A DNA stretch of 64,000 bases from Arthonia radiata. Its lineage: Eukaryota > Ascomycota > Arthoniomycetes > Arthoniales > Arthoniaceae. Each line of letters begins with the position of its first letter. Position 1 is the first letter of the stretch. Below are positions 42,261 to 52,600 of the stretch, in pieces. The position numbers and the translations under genes are program-made. The stretch lies in the NCBI GenBank assembly GCA_002989075.1, contig PSQN01000017.1, positions 1,178,001 through 1,242,000 on the forward strand, read 5' to 3'. The notes under the pieces are model-generated. The model made no database searches and was not told the origin of the DNA. It saw only the letters and a list, made by a program, of their open reading frames with translations.

Positions 42261-45200
42261 TCACGTACTTACCTCACCATCGGTCGCCTCATCACCAGCC
42301 AGACTCCCATTTTCGCCAGCTACGCTCAGCTTATCCTCGACGATGCCCTTCCCCAGCACCTCTCCACGTTCCTCCCACTCGTTCGGCCCCTCCATTTCGC
42401 GGTAGATCCTGTGAAAGTACATCTTAAGTGTTCGCAGACCGCGCAGATAGCCTCGGTCGACACCATCAGGATGTGCGGGTGGCGCGGGCGCGTTCGACAA
42501 GTCAGTCATTTCCGACGTGACACAGTTCGCAAAGTCGATGATCTTGATCTTCGGCTCAGCCAGCTGCACGTGGTCTTGGCCGTCACTGTCGACGCTAGTG
42601 TCTGACTTGGACGAGTCTACGCGCTTAGCGAGGCTCGGGGCACCGTCGTAGATAATGTAAAGGCTGCTGCCGTAGAACCGGTAGCCAGGAAGATTCCTCA
42701 CGATCTTGCCGAGTGTGCCGAGCTTCTCGAGAATGATTGGAATGTGTCGACGCGCGGCGGAATGGTCGATGCCGTTGTCAAAGAAGTCAAACAGTTTGCT
42801 CCTGAACATTTTGCCGGCCTTTAGGTCTCGGCCAATATACTTGTCGTCCCATTTGTACTGGCCTGTCTTGATATTGTATGTCTGCATACCGCAGAAGCGA
42901 ACACCGAGCTCACCAGATGTCGTTCTAAGACACTTCTTACGTTGTGACCCTTGCTTGATTTTATCAGCTTCGATACCGTGCTGACGTGTGCCCATCTTGA
43001 GATCGAGAGTGACAGGATGCTTGAGGCCAGAAGTTAGATCCTCGAGGAGGAGAAATTCCCTGACGTATTTGCCTGCCTCTGTTCGAGCTTCCTTTGGATT
43101 CAATGGAATCTGTGATATATCGATATCTACCGGCACTGGTTCTTCAAGTAGTAAAGGCTGTAACGGTTGAGACTGCTCCTTGGGCTGGGGGACCGACAGA
43201 GTCGATGTGCTGGGTGGGGATGCGGGCAATGTTGCTCGCAAACTTTGTGGATCCCGCGGGCCAACTCCATTCTCGGCTGATCTTGGAGCACTAACGCGCT
43301 GCGCATCGCTTTCCAAGGGGAAGAGGCTTTCATCATCGCCGTTGGGTGTCGTGTCTGCGTAGAACTCCAGCTCGCCACCCTTGCCGGTCTCAGGATCTTC
43401 TGGCTTTCTGTGCAGACCGGAGCCAGAATGACGACGCCGCACGGTCTTAGCAGTGGGCTTTCTAGATGGCGGCTCAACATCTGACGCTGCGTCTTCGCCA
43501 AAGCGCGTTTTCGTATCCTTGGGCGATAATCCTTGGAAGGCTGACGCGCTCCTCGATAAGAAGGTGAGTTCAGACTCGTCATCGGGCGCCTTCTCACGGG
43601 TTCTTGAGGGGCGTTGACTACTGTCTGGCATTTTCATACCAGGGTCAGCGACTTGCTTGGTTGTCGAAGTCGCCTGTGCAGGTCTGCCATGTTCAACGTC
43701 TGACATGCTTTGCTTACGCCGCCCGCGAATTGAATGCCGAGTGCTCTCATACCTTGGACCGCGTTTCTTAGAGCGCTGTATACGTGGAGGGCCAAACGCG
43801 TCTCGGAAAACTTGCTGGCGCAACTCCTCATTGATGATCGTAGCACCCCAGCTGTTCTTAGGCTTGTGCTCTGTTCGAGGCGTCTCTGGGGAGTCTTGCC
43901 GAGAAGATTGGCTCAGCGCGCTGTCCGAGGGCGATGCGCGAAGACTTAGACGGTTGGTGGGTGCATCGAAAATGGTGTCCGGAATAATGTGCCGATTCAA
44001 GTTCAGGTAGATCTCGGGTTTGGGTCCGTTAGACTGTTGCTTGTGGCTGAAGATACGCGACTGATCCTGAGTCGACTGCGAGGCTTCAGACTTTTCATCT
44101 TTGGGCTTTGGGCCCTTGGCCTCTGCAGAGGTGGTGAGTGCTCGCTTCCTTTGTTTCATGAACGTAGCATTCAAGACACCGATGTACTTGGGCATGAAGT
44201 GGAGCAATTCTGGATGAAATTTCTCAATGGTTTCGTAGAACTTGTTCTCTTTGTTGTTGAGCTCTTTGCAAATTGCCCTGCGAGAAAACCGATAGACATT
44301 TGTGTGACCGCCAACTTGGTGATCATAAGGCTCGAGGGTGATCGCTTCAGGACCCTGAGCCTGCTCATTATCTGTAGCATCCACGGGCCTGGCTCGCGGC
44401 GTAGCTGGATCTGCAACTTCATCCTCAGTTTCGCTCGGCTCTGTCTCGGAATCTGAAACAATCGGCGCTTTGCGGGGGGCAGGCTTTGAAGTGGGCATCC
44501 TCTTTTCACACACACTGCCATGTAGATACTGGCTTTCGTCCTCGGACTGAATAGCAAATTCTACTTCCTTGTCCTCGGAGGTCCCAACGATAGAGCCTTT
44601 GCGAAGCCCATCGGCGATCTCACGTGATTTGGTCCGCGAGAGGTTGGCATTGTGAGGAGACTGTCCTGTTTGATGAGAGTGTTGCCGTTCAAGGCTTCGA
44701 TGGGGATAGTACACTGCAGAGGAAATGACGCTCTCCTCATCTGCATCGTGTCCTACCCGTAAGACTGCTTTTGATGGCTTCGAACGACGGTCGTGGGCCT
44801 GGTTTTGGCCAGCGAGGTCGTCCTCTGTTGTGGCCTCTTGAGCACACTCTTCGGGGACAGGCGAGACGGACGGGGCATGTGAAGACTCGTTTGCCTCGTG
44901 TGCTAGTCGAGGAGATTTTTCACGCGCTTGCCCCTGCAAAGGAGGTTTGATAGAGGCGGAGTGATCTGCTACAATAGACTTGACAGCTGAATGATGTCAG
45001 TCTACGAATGATGGTCGTACAAAACGCCAGAGATTTCACATACTCTGGTCAGCCGAAGCTCTTGGCTCCTGCGTCTGATCCCTGTCAGGCTTCAACGACC
45101 CAGGTGCGGACTCGTTACCTTGATTAAATATTCGCATATAATGGCTCGCTTTGCGGCTTCTTGGATTGATGATCTGCTCGCTGCGAGGCAGCGTAGCCTC

Positions 45201-46043
45201 AATCTTCTTCTCAATCTCGCCATTTTCGCTGCCCTCCCCCATAACTCGGCCGCCGTAGACAGCTTTCCCTTCTCTCCACGAGCGATATGCTTGTCGATCT
45301 TCGCCTCCTGTTCGTGCAGGGCCGTAGAGATCCGCGTTCTGCTGGGATGCCGATGATGGCGATTCGGACGGCGAGCTAGTAGTGCTAGAAAGCGGTGGCA
45401 GAGCAATAAGATGCCCTGGAAGTGCGTGTGACGACAGGCGTGAGAAATGACCGGTTTGTAAGTCTGCATTGATTTTGGGGGTACTAGAACGTGTGCTTCC
45501 GGGATGCCCTGAATAAATGAATATGTCGTGACTGGGTCTTGAGGATTTGCGGAGAGCATTGTTGCTTGGAAGGTCTTGCGTCCGCTGGCGCATTGTCAAG
45601 GAAGTAGCCATCTTGGGAGAGTTTCGAACAGGGCTGCAGAGCGATCAGTCAGCACCTTCCTCTCGATAATGCAACAGTGCGATGGTTTTGATAAATTGGA
45701 TTCGCATCTGACCAGTCCCGCGCAAAACGTGGGCATAGCACGCCGAGACATACCTGGGTGACTGTTTCGGAGGCTGCTGTTCACTGTGGTTAGTCTGCAG
45801 CTCATCAACATGATCGGCGTAGTGCGTCGCGAAGATAGAATCTCGCTCGGACAGTTGAGGCTCAAAAGGCGAGGAAAGCGGTGGTGATCGCGCCTGGGAA
45901 GACTTGCGGGCTCTGGTCGAGGTGGTTGGTGAGGGGGCGGGGCCATGTGTATTCTCCTCCTGTGGGGAGTGCTTGTGGGTGTCTGGCGGTGCATTGAAAG
46001 ACTCTGGCACTGAGGCAGAGTCATGGCGAGAGAGGGTGGACAT
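42261..46043 (-). CDS. KCS1: Kcs1-type inositol hexakisphosphate kinase
   Basis: Three exons on the minus strand (46043-45754, 45633-45044, 44986-42261; introns 120 and 57 nt) give 1,201 residues. The long N-terminal two thirds are low-complexity, Ser/Pro-rich. The IPK domain is split by a long insert: its N-lobe reads EPYDHQVGGHTNVYRFS around residue 520, and the catalytic part begins with the hallmark PxxxDxKxG motif (PVTLDLKMG, 43018-42992), continues with KCLRTTSGELGVRFCGMQ and ends with KIKIIDFANC and GYLRGLRTLKMYFHRIYREM. Kcs1 makes the 5-pyrophosphate of InsP7, which signals phosphate status through SPX domains. Exons 1 and 2 are assigned from splice signals and frame continuity. A GTAAGT in the last codons leaves the exact C-terminus open. 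Confidence 0.87.
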
Positions 46044-46799
46044 GAAGCGACATTTAAGCTGAGTAAAGAGATAAGGGAGCGGTGACTGGAGTCGAGTAGG
46101 TGAGCGATCGGAGCGGGATCCGGGAGAGGGACGACGCCGGGACGTTGAGCGGAATGATGCAGCGAATGGCGGTGACGCCAGGAGTGTTTCAGAGGAGGGC
46201 GCGCAAGGAACAAGTCTGTTGGTGGCGAGCAACACGTGCAGTGGATGTTGGGAGCGATTGATGCTCACGCAGTGATAAAAGCTCCGGTGCAATGACTTAC
46301 GCCAAGACCACATCTCTTCGCGGTCGACCAGACGCTCCTCTAAACCTTCTCGACATCGGGTGTGTGCAATTTACACGTCTGTGCAACCAAGACTTTCCAC
46401 TCGCCGCTCTAATGTGTCTGCAATTGCTTGTCGGCACTCTATGTACACCTCATTTGACGGCCGTACCTGACGGTGGCATTCAGCAAGCCTGGCCCGCATT
46501 CCCTCCCTTTTAGCAGGACACACTGCGCCGTTGCGCATCCTTCTCAAAGCGTCTATTCAGGCATATTTAATCAACATTGCTGGAACATGCGAATCTCTCG
46601 TGTCGACACGACAGGCGTCCGAGGCAAGGATGTACGTGGGCAGTAGTCTCATCCAATGAGACTTGCTGCTGAAGAAACGTGCATCTTGCTTACACCTCAC
46701 GAGCACCATGCTGGAGTGATTCGATGTCGGGAAGGTATAATCGCCTCCTTGCTTGTGCTCATCCCGAATTCAAGGTTCTCTCGACATCCAAGCGTCCGC
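46044..46799. other. Upstream region of KCS1 and downstream region of the GATA-finger gene
   Basis: About 755 bp between two minus-strand genes. Frames open across the KCS1 first exon continue a short way in, but no further exon is supported. No RNA gene is seen. Confidence 0.45.
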
Positions 46800-49076
46800 T
46801 CACGTTCGCCATGTGTCAAGAAAAGATCCCGCCTGCGCGATGACCTGGTCAACGTCGATGCCTTGCGAGAGGCCATTATCCTTCGTTGACTGTTTTGCGT
46901 GATCAAACGGCGCGTGATTCATTAGTTTGGTTGCACTGGAGAAGAGTGGGGGACTTGGCTGCCGAAGAGGTGAGCATGGCGAGCACAGCAAACGTGGTTC
47001 TGCGATTGTCGAGAAAGACTGCCGTGTTGAACCCTCTGTATTGTCTGGCTGGCTTAAGGTCGTGTCAAACTCCGGCTGTGACGAAGGAGGTGAAGTAGGC
47101 AGATCCTCGTCTTTTAGACCCGAAACATTTTGAGGTGTATCCTTCTCGGACACGCATGACAACTGCGTGTGTTGTGTCACAGCCTGCGACTTCCTCGTTG
47201 GACTCGGGGTGCCAAAGTCTAACGTTTGGTCAAATAGATCTTGAGTGCACATTGGCTGCTGATTCGAGCGTGAAGAGGGTCGAATGGGCGATCGTTGCGG
47301 CGTGTTGAAGGTTGGCGGAGTCTCCAAATACGTCCTAGAGCCTGTAAGAATTGGGGTGTCGAAAGAGTGCAGATTGTCTTGAAAAGCCTTTTGCGCCTGG
47401 ACCAAAGCCGCTTGCGTTGACAGCTCTGAGTATCTGACTTTCGCAGATCTCCTTCTGTGCAAAGATGATGCATCGTTTACAGCCGCAACGACACCAGGCG
47501 TCATCGAAGCACGTAGAGCATCTTGGTGCGCAGGCTCTTGGGAGGGTGATTTTACGGCGTCATGAGCAAGTGACTCCCTCTCGCCGCTATTCGCATGGCC
47601 CAGAAGCACAGACTGAGACTGCGGCAAGTCCGCAATTGGTTCGTTCTTCAAAGAGGGTTGAGCTGCCTTCGTGGACGTTTTTCTGGTAGGAATTTGCGGT
47701 GTGTCAAACGTGAGCACTTTGCGCTTCTTAGATGGCAGCTTTGGCAATGATGTGGTCCGCTGAACCTCTCCAGAAGGACCGTCGCGAGCATCGGGGGCTC
47801 TTCGTCGCGGAGATGCGTCAAGGTTCGATTTCAAAACTTGGCAGGACTCAGGATCGAGCCCCGTCGTTAACGGCGTTTCGTCCCATTTCCTCATTGATGG
47901 AGAATGCTGGCCCCTGAGGTTGATTACTTCTGCATGATGTAGCTCCTCCAATCTTGAAGCATTGTTCGATAAGATGGCGTTGCAAACCTCAGTGTCTGGA
48001 AACATCTTCTGACAGATTTGCGCGTGACTTCTAGAATCCGCGGCGGGCAGCTTACTCAGGCGTCTGGTGTGAGAAGAAGCCGGCTCGGCAGACCGCACTC
48101 TCGGTGGATCTCTTGTTTGCCCATCGACCGAGGCTGTTGCGCGTTCTCGAGCCTTTCTCTGCTGGTGTGTACACTTAGCCCCGCAACTTGAGCACAAAGT
48201 TGCAGGACCATGAGGCCCTCTCCTCCACTGGTACGACTCGTCCGTCTTGCACCACGAACAAGTCTTCTTGACTGAAGGCTTGGTTTGATCTCGTTGCAGC
48301 CTGCGTTTGAGGGCGGGCTTCTCCCGTTGGCGACTCGTATCGTGATTCACTTGCGTGTCAACGGCTTGTATGACATTGATAGGAGCCTCTGCTGCTCTGG
48401 CTGATGTCGCAAAGGCTGGAGGAGAGCCTGTATCTTGCCATTGATCTTTCTGCCCAGATTCGGTGATCGCAACGCCTGCATTCCCCACGTCTTCCCGTCG
48501 TGATATTCGAGGGCTGAGTGAAGCAAACCTAGAACGCTTATCGTCTCGTCGTACCTTGTTCTCGACTAGAGCTTTGTTCTTGATGCGATCTGTTTCTGCT
48601 TGTCTCTGTGTCCATCTGGGATGGCAAATGTGTGGTTGGCCTCTCGTGCGTTGCCGTTTGACGCCGCTAGGCAGAGCCCCAGAGGGTGAACTTGAATCTA
48701 CCCTTTTGGATGTTCCTCCTATTGTCTTTCTATCTTCCAGGCCTCTGTTCCGCCCGCCTTCAGTGCTGAAGCATGTGATTTCATTCGTTGGGCGGTCCAC
48801 GTGCGGTGGCAACTTTCGCCTTTTCGCTTTGAAGGACCACGGGTTCTTCCAAGCCGCATCGAAGGGACCTCTTAAAGTAGCGCACTGTATGAAAATTGGC
48901 TTGCCTCTAAGGTAGGCGTCTGCAATGTTGAAGATGTTCGACCGGAATCCGGACGAGTCTTCGTGAGTGGCGGCGTTTTCCGGATGGTCGATGACAAGGT
49001 GATTTGGCGTTGGAGCAGCCTCCATTGCTGGGTGCTTCTGGTAAGAAGACGAAAAGGTGATCGTTTCGGTGCTCAA
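46800..49076 (-). CDS. GATA-type zinc-finger protein
   Basis: A single exon of 758 residues. One GATA-type finger lies at residues 273-298 with C-x2-C-x18-C-x2-C spacing (CSWC ... CSSC) and the typical QWRRGPHGPATLC core. It is preceded by a very basic segment (KPALKRRLQRDQTKPSVKK), which could act as a nuclear signal and DNA contact. The N-terminus carries a short conserved-looking block (CATLRGPFDAAWKNPWSFKA) and the C-terminal half is disordered with many Ser-Pro and Thr-Pro sites, including a DTPILTGSRTYLETPPTFNT stretch. A DNA-binding transcription regulator is likely, but I cannot assign it to AreA, SreA, WC-2, Nsd or another named GATA class. The N-terminal block suggests a relation to an uncharacterised fungal family. 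Confidence 0.78.
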   Translation of the reverse strand: MSTETITFSSSYQKHPAMEAAPTPNHLVIDHPENAATHEDSSGFRSNIFNIADAYLRGKPIFIQCATLRGPFDAAWKNPWSFKAKRRKLPPHVDRPTNEITCFSTEGGRNRGLEDRKTIGGTSKRVDSSSPSGALPSGVKRQRTRGQPHICHPRWTQRQAETDRIKNKALVENKVRRDDKRSRFASLSPRISRREDVGNAGVAITESGQKDQWQDTGSPPAFATSARAAEAPINVIQAVDTQVNHDTSRQREKPALKRRLQRDQTKPSVKKTCSWCKTDESYQWRRGPHGPATLCSSCGAKCTHQQRKARERATASVDGQTRDPPRVRSAEPASSHTRRLSKLPAADSRSHAQICQKMFPDTEVCNAILSNNASRLEELHHAEVINLRGQHSPSMRKWDETPLTTGLDPESCQVLKSNLDASPRRRAPDARDGPSGEVQRTTSLPKLPSKKRKVLTFDTPQIPTRKTSTKAAQPSLKNEPIADLPQSQSVLLGHANSGERESLAHDAVKSPSQEPAHQDALRASMTPGVVAAVNDASSLHRRRSAKVRYSELSTQAALVQAQKAFQDNLHSFDTPILTGSRTYLETPPTFNTPQRSPIRPSSRSNQQPMCTQDLFDQTLDFGTPSPTRKSQAVTQHTQLSCVSEKDTPQNVSGLKDEDLPTSPPSSQPEFDTTLSQPDNTEGSTRQSFSTIAEPRLLCSPCSPLRQPSPPLFSSATKLMNHAPFDHAKQSTKDNGLSQGIDVDQVIAQAGSFLDTWRT

Positions 49077-49659
49077 TCTGTCTGCTGCTTATAGTGAAAG
49101 CTACACATGCAGACCGGGCAGGGGCGCGCTTCCTTTTCTTATTTCGTGGAGAGCAGACGTTCAAGATAAGATCCTTGCAAACGGCAAGCCTTGGTTGGGG
49201 TCTGCCGGCATTTCAGAGCAGTCAGGTCTGCACCTGCCCGTATACTGTCGCAAAATGCCGCACACCAAATTTGTACAAGGCAACCTTCGTACCATTGAGG
49301 TAATTTCTCTACGGTGCAGCTTTGCCTTCAGTTGACGAGCTTGACACGAAAGTGTCGCGATGCCGCGTATCAATTAAGCCCTATTCATCACCATAGCAAC
49401 TGCTTACTAATCAAAGCGCCGCCAAAACACGCAGATCGCGTTCATCGGTAACAACCTGATTGCTGTGCCCCCCACATCATTGTCAGCCCAGTTTCATGTC
49501 AATTCGCAAGATCGACTTTTATTTCATGTCTACGCGTTCGTGCGACTGCAGGGCGCAACGAAAAATCAAATCAAGACCTTGCGCGCAATGTGATCCAATC
49601 CTCACAGCGTGGTCCTACTGAATTGTCCCTTCGCCAGCTTCATCACTTGCCTTGCGGAT
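49077..49659. promoter_or_regulatory. Divergent promoter region of GATA-finger gene (-) and cdc11-like gene (+)
   Basis: 583 bp between divergent start codons. No gene is seen. The frame of the downstream protein stays open 17 codons further upstream to 49609. Confidence 0.45.
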
Positions 49660-52600
49660 ATGGCTGGGGAACCATGGCTGGACTCATTATCCGATGATTG
49701 GGAGGCTTCGTCCTCCTCCGATCCACCTTCTGCGCCTCAGAGCAAAACTGCTTCCAGTGCCGCCCCGCAATCGCGCGCCAGCCGTATCCCACGTTATGTA
49801 TCACCACAGAAAGCCGGGCCTATCGAAGAGCCAAAAGACAGCAATGAAACTGCGCAACGACTTCTGCAAAGCAACGTACCTAAACCGAATACATTGAGGA
49901 CAAAGTCCGAGTCTAAAGATACCAATCCTACGACGGACACGCAGAATTCGAAAACCACGACAATTGCATCTGTTCAATCCGTTATCAAGCATGATGGAAA
50001 TGCAAAAGCAGGGGACAGGCTTGTTCCGATACCCAGCAGCGAAGCGGCAACGCCTGATTGGCACAATCTTGCTTTGCGCCAGCAGGATCTTTTCAGTCCC
50101 ATGGGTCTTGAAGGCATCTTCCAGAAACCTCCAAATGATCGACAGTCTTCGCCAACCAAGCAAAGCTTTTCATTTTACAACGACCTCAGTCATATGCCTT
50201 CAAGTCCACCACCGTGGCCGTCTTCAAAAGAAATTTCGAGCAGACGGAATCCTTCATCTAGCATACACCGTTTTCAAATTCCTGAGTCCTTGCCCGAGGA
50301 GGGCGAGCAAGCGCGCCCTGGACACGAACAAGATGTAAATATTTCATTCAACGAATTGATTGCGGACGAGAGCGCAGCCGAGCAGTCATGCGGTCGCCTT
50401 GGTGTGGAGGAACTCGAACCCACGTCCCGATCAATGAGCGCGCTGCCTGGAAGCTCATCTTCAGTTAGTGGAGGATTTAGCCCGGTATTCATCTCTAAGC
50501 ATAACACCGTCGATGGGCATGTTGGTTACGCGGCCTTTGACCCTGCAGCATTACCTAAGCTGGGTTCCCACGTCAACGTCGAACGAGGTGGCCACTCAGA
50601 CGCAGATTCCTTCAAACACCGACCGCTCAGCCCATCAATGTCATCTTCAGCTCTGCCATCTGACTCGCTCGGGCCTTCAGACTCGGTCTCTCAAGTGCGT
50701 GCACCTGCTCCGGCCACAACATCACAAGGCTTGTCAACGCGTCGGGAGGAGCAAGGCAGCAACTGTCAAGACAAGTCACAGACGCTTACAAATAACGCCA
50801 GTGATACTTCTAATGCGAACTCAGTCCAAAGGAATGGCATGCGAAATACACATGTGGATGAAAGTGTCTCGGAACACGCACGATCGCGTAGCGTACAGAC
50901 TGTGATTGAACGGAGAACCATCTCCGCATCCCAATCCAGGTCCCAAAGTGATCTTGGAAGCGTTGTAATGTCCCAGGGCTCACAGCTTGGGCGAAGTGTG
51001 ACACAGACAGTGGATGATAAATCAAGCTCTCAAACTATGCACCCTCAGAACAGTACGCGACCCCAGTCGGCAAGAAGCTTCAGCGCAGAGTTAGACGGCG
51101 ACAATGCGCATCGACGGCCTTCAAGTGTCGCAGGTCAGAAGCGCAAAGACGCGAAGTACGATAGCAGTCAAGCCAGCCTTGACCCTTCAGCTATCGCATC
51201 GAGAGAGATCTTGAGGCCGCGCAATCCAACACCATGGCAAAGTCAAGGCCATCGCGGATGCTCGACTTCTAGCTACGATTCCACCACACGCGGAAATCCC
51301 ACAGCCAGCGACTCGCCAGCACCATCACAGGTCAGTGCGCTCATTGCCAGGCCCACTAGCTCTGTAAAGGCACGAGCTCTTGCACTCGAGGCCGCTACGT
51401 TCAGGCAACGTCAGACAGACCATCGCCCAAAAGGACTGCGTCAGAAGTCTGTATCAACACAAGACTATCTGAACGAGGCTATGCGTATCATGGATCTCAT
51501 CCGCGCACGCAAGCAAGCTACTGCAAGTGAATGGTCTAGCAACACTGGGGTAGAGTCTGAGCTAGGACTGGAGGCCATCCGTGAACTGGACCAAAGCGCG
51601 CATTCGCTGTCGAGGCCACCTAGTCGGGATGGTCCACCGTCTGGATGGAGAACGCAGAGATCGTCGAAGCATATTGATCCGAGAGTCGAGAGTCAGCTTC
51701 GCAAATTCGAGGAAACTGGAGATGAGTCGTTCCTGGTGTCTTCGATTGTAAGATCCGTTCGCATTACAGAAGAGACCCAATTCCAGCACCAGCAGGATGG
51801 CTTCAGGATCACAGACATTCCGCACAGAGAAATGCTTAGAAGAAACTCCGATCCGGGTCGAGCATCTCCCAGACCAGACCAAGACGGACTGGGGGAGACC
51901 AGGTCCTCTAACGGTAACACAGACGGCTCAGGTGAGACTCACAAGACGTCGTCAACCCAAAAAACAAGCAGCCTAGGTAGGATCGCTCCGGAACATGTAT
52001 CCCACTTGATTCGAGACGAGGAAGCAGGTATGCGCTTCGATACTCAACGACAGACTTGGGTCAAGTGTAAGCTTCAACGTTTGCGATCCAGCTCCACCAA
52101 TGTTCCGACCAGCTCGGCAGCAACAGAAGATGATCCGCTTGGGCAGATACCAGACCTGAGCGTCCACGAGCCGCCTCAAATCTCACTGTTGAAGAGGGAC
52201 ACTGCATTGTCGCCAAAAACTGCCGAGGCTGTAACGGAACATGCGAAGGTGCCAAAGGTTCATGGGGCTTCCGTGAAGTCATCAGGTGATGATGCAAAAC
52301 CGGTATTGAGCTCATTCGAGAACGTCGAAGAATATGAAGAGGAAAGCAAACAGCCCGCGAAGAGTATGGCTTCAGATCCCGAAGTATTACGTCAAGGCTC
52401 CGAGCTTCGGCCCTGCGCTGAGGACACATTCAAGATGGATGGCAGCGACGCCGTCGTTGAGACAGTTGAGCCGATCGCGGCTAGCGATGAAGAGCTTGAT
52501 GCTGTTGCTTCACTGCCGAAGCCAAGAGAGAAATCACGGCGAAGAGAACAATCTGTTCTCTTCTCATCGCCACCTGTCTCTCGCGAATGGGATGCGAAGC

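Noticed and set aside
46044-46313. KCS1 start at 46313
   Set aside because: The upstream 90 codons read as low-complexity, untranslated-like sequence (HSAQ/SRRRPS types) with no support; the Met at 46043 is preferred, though not proven.
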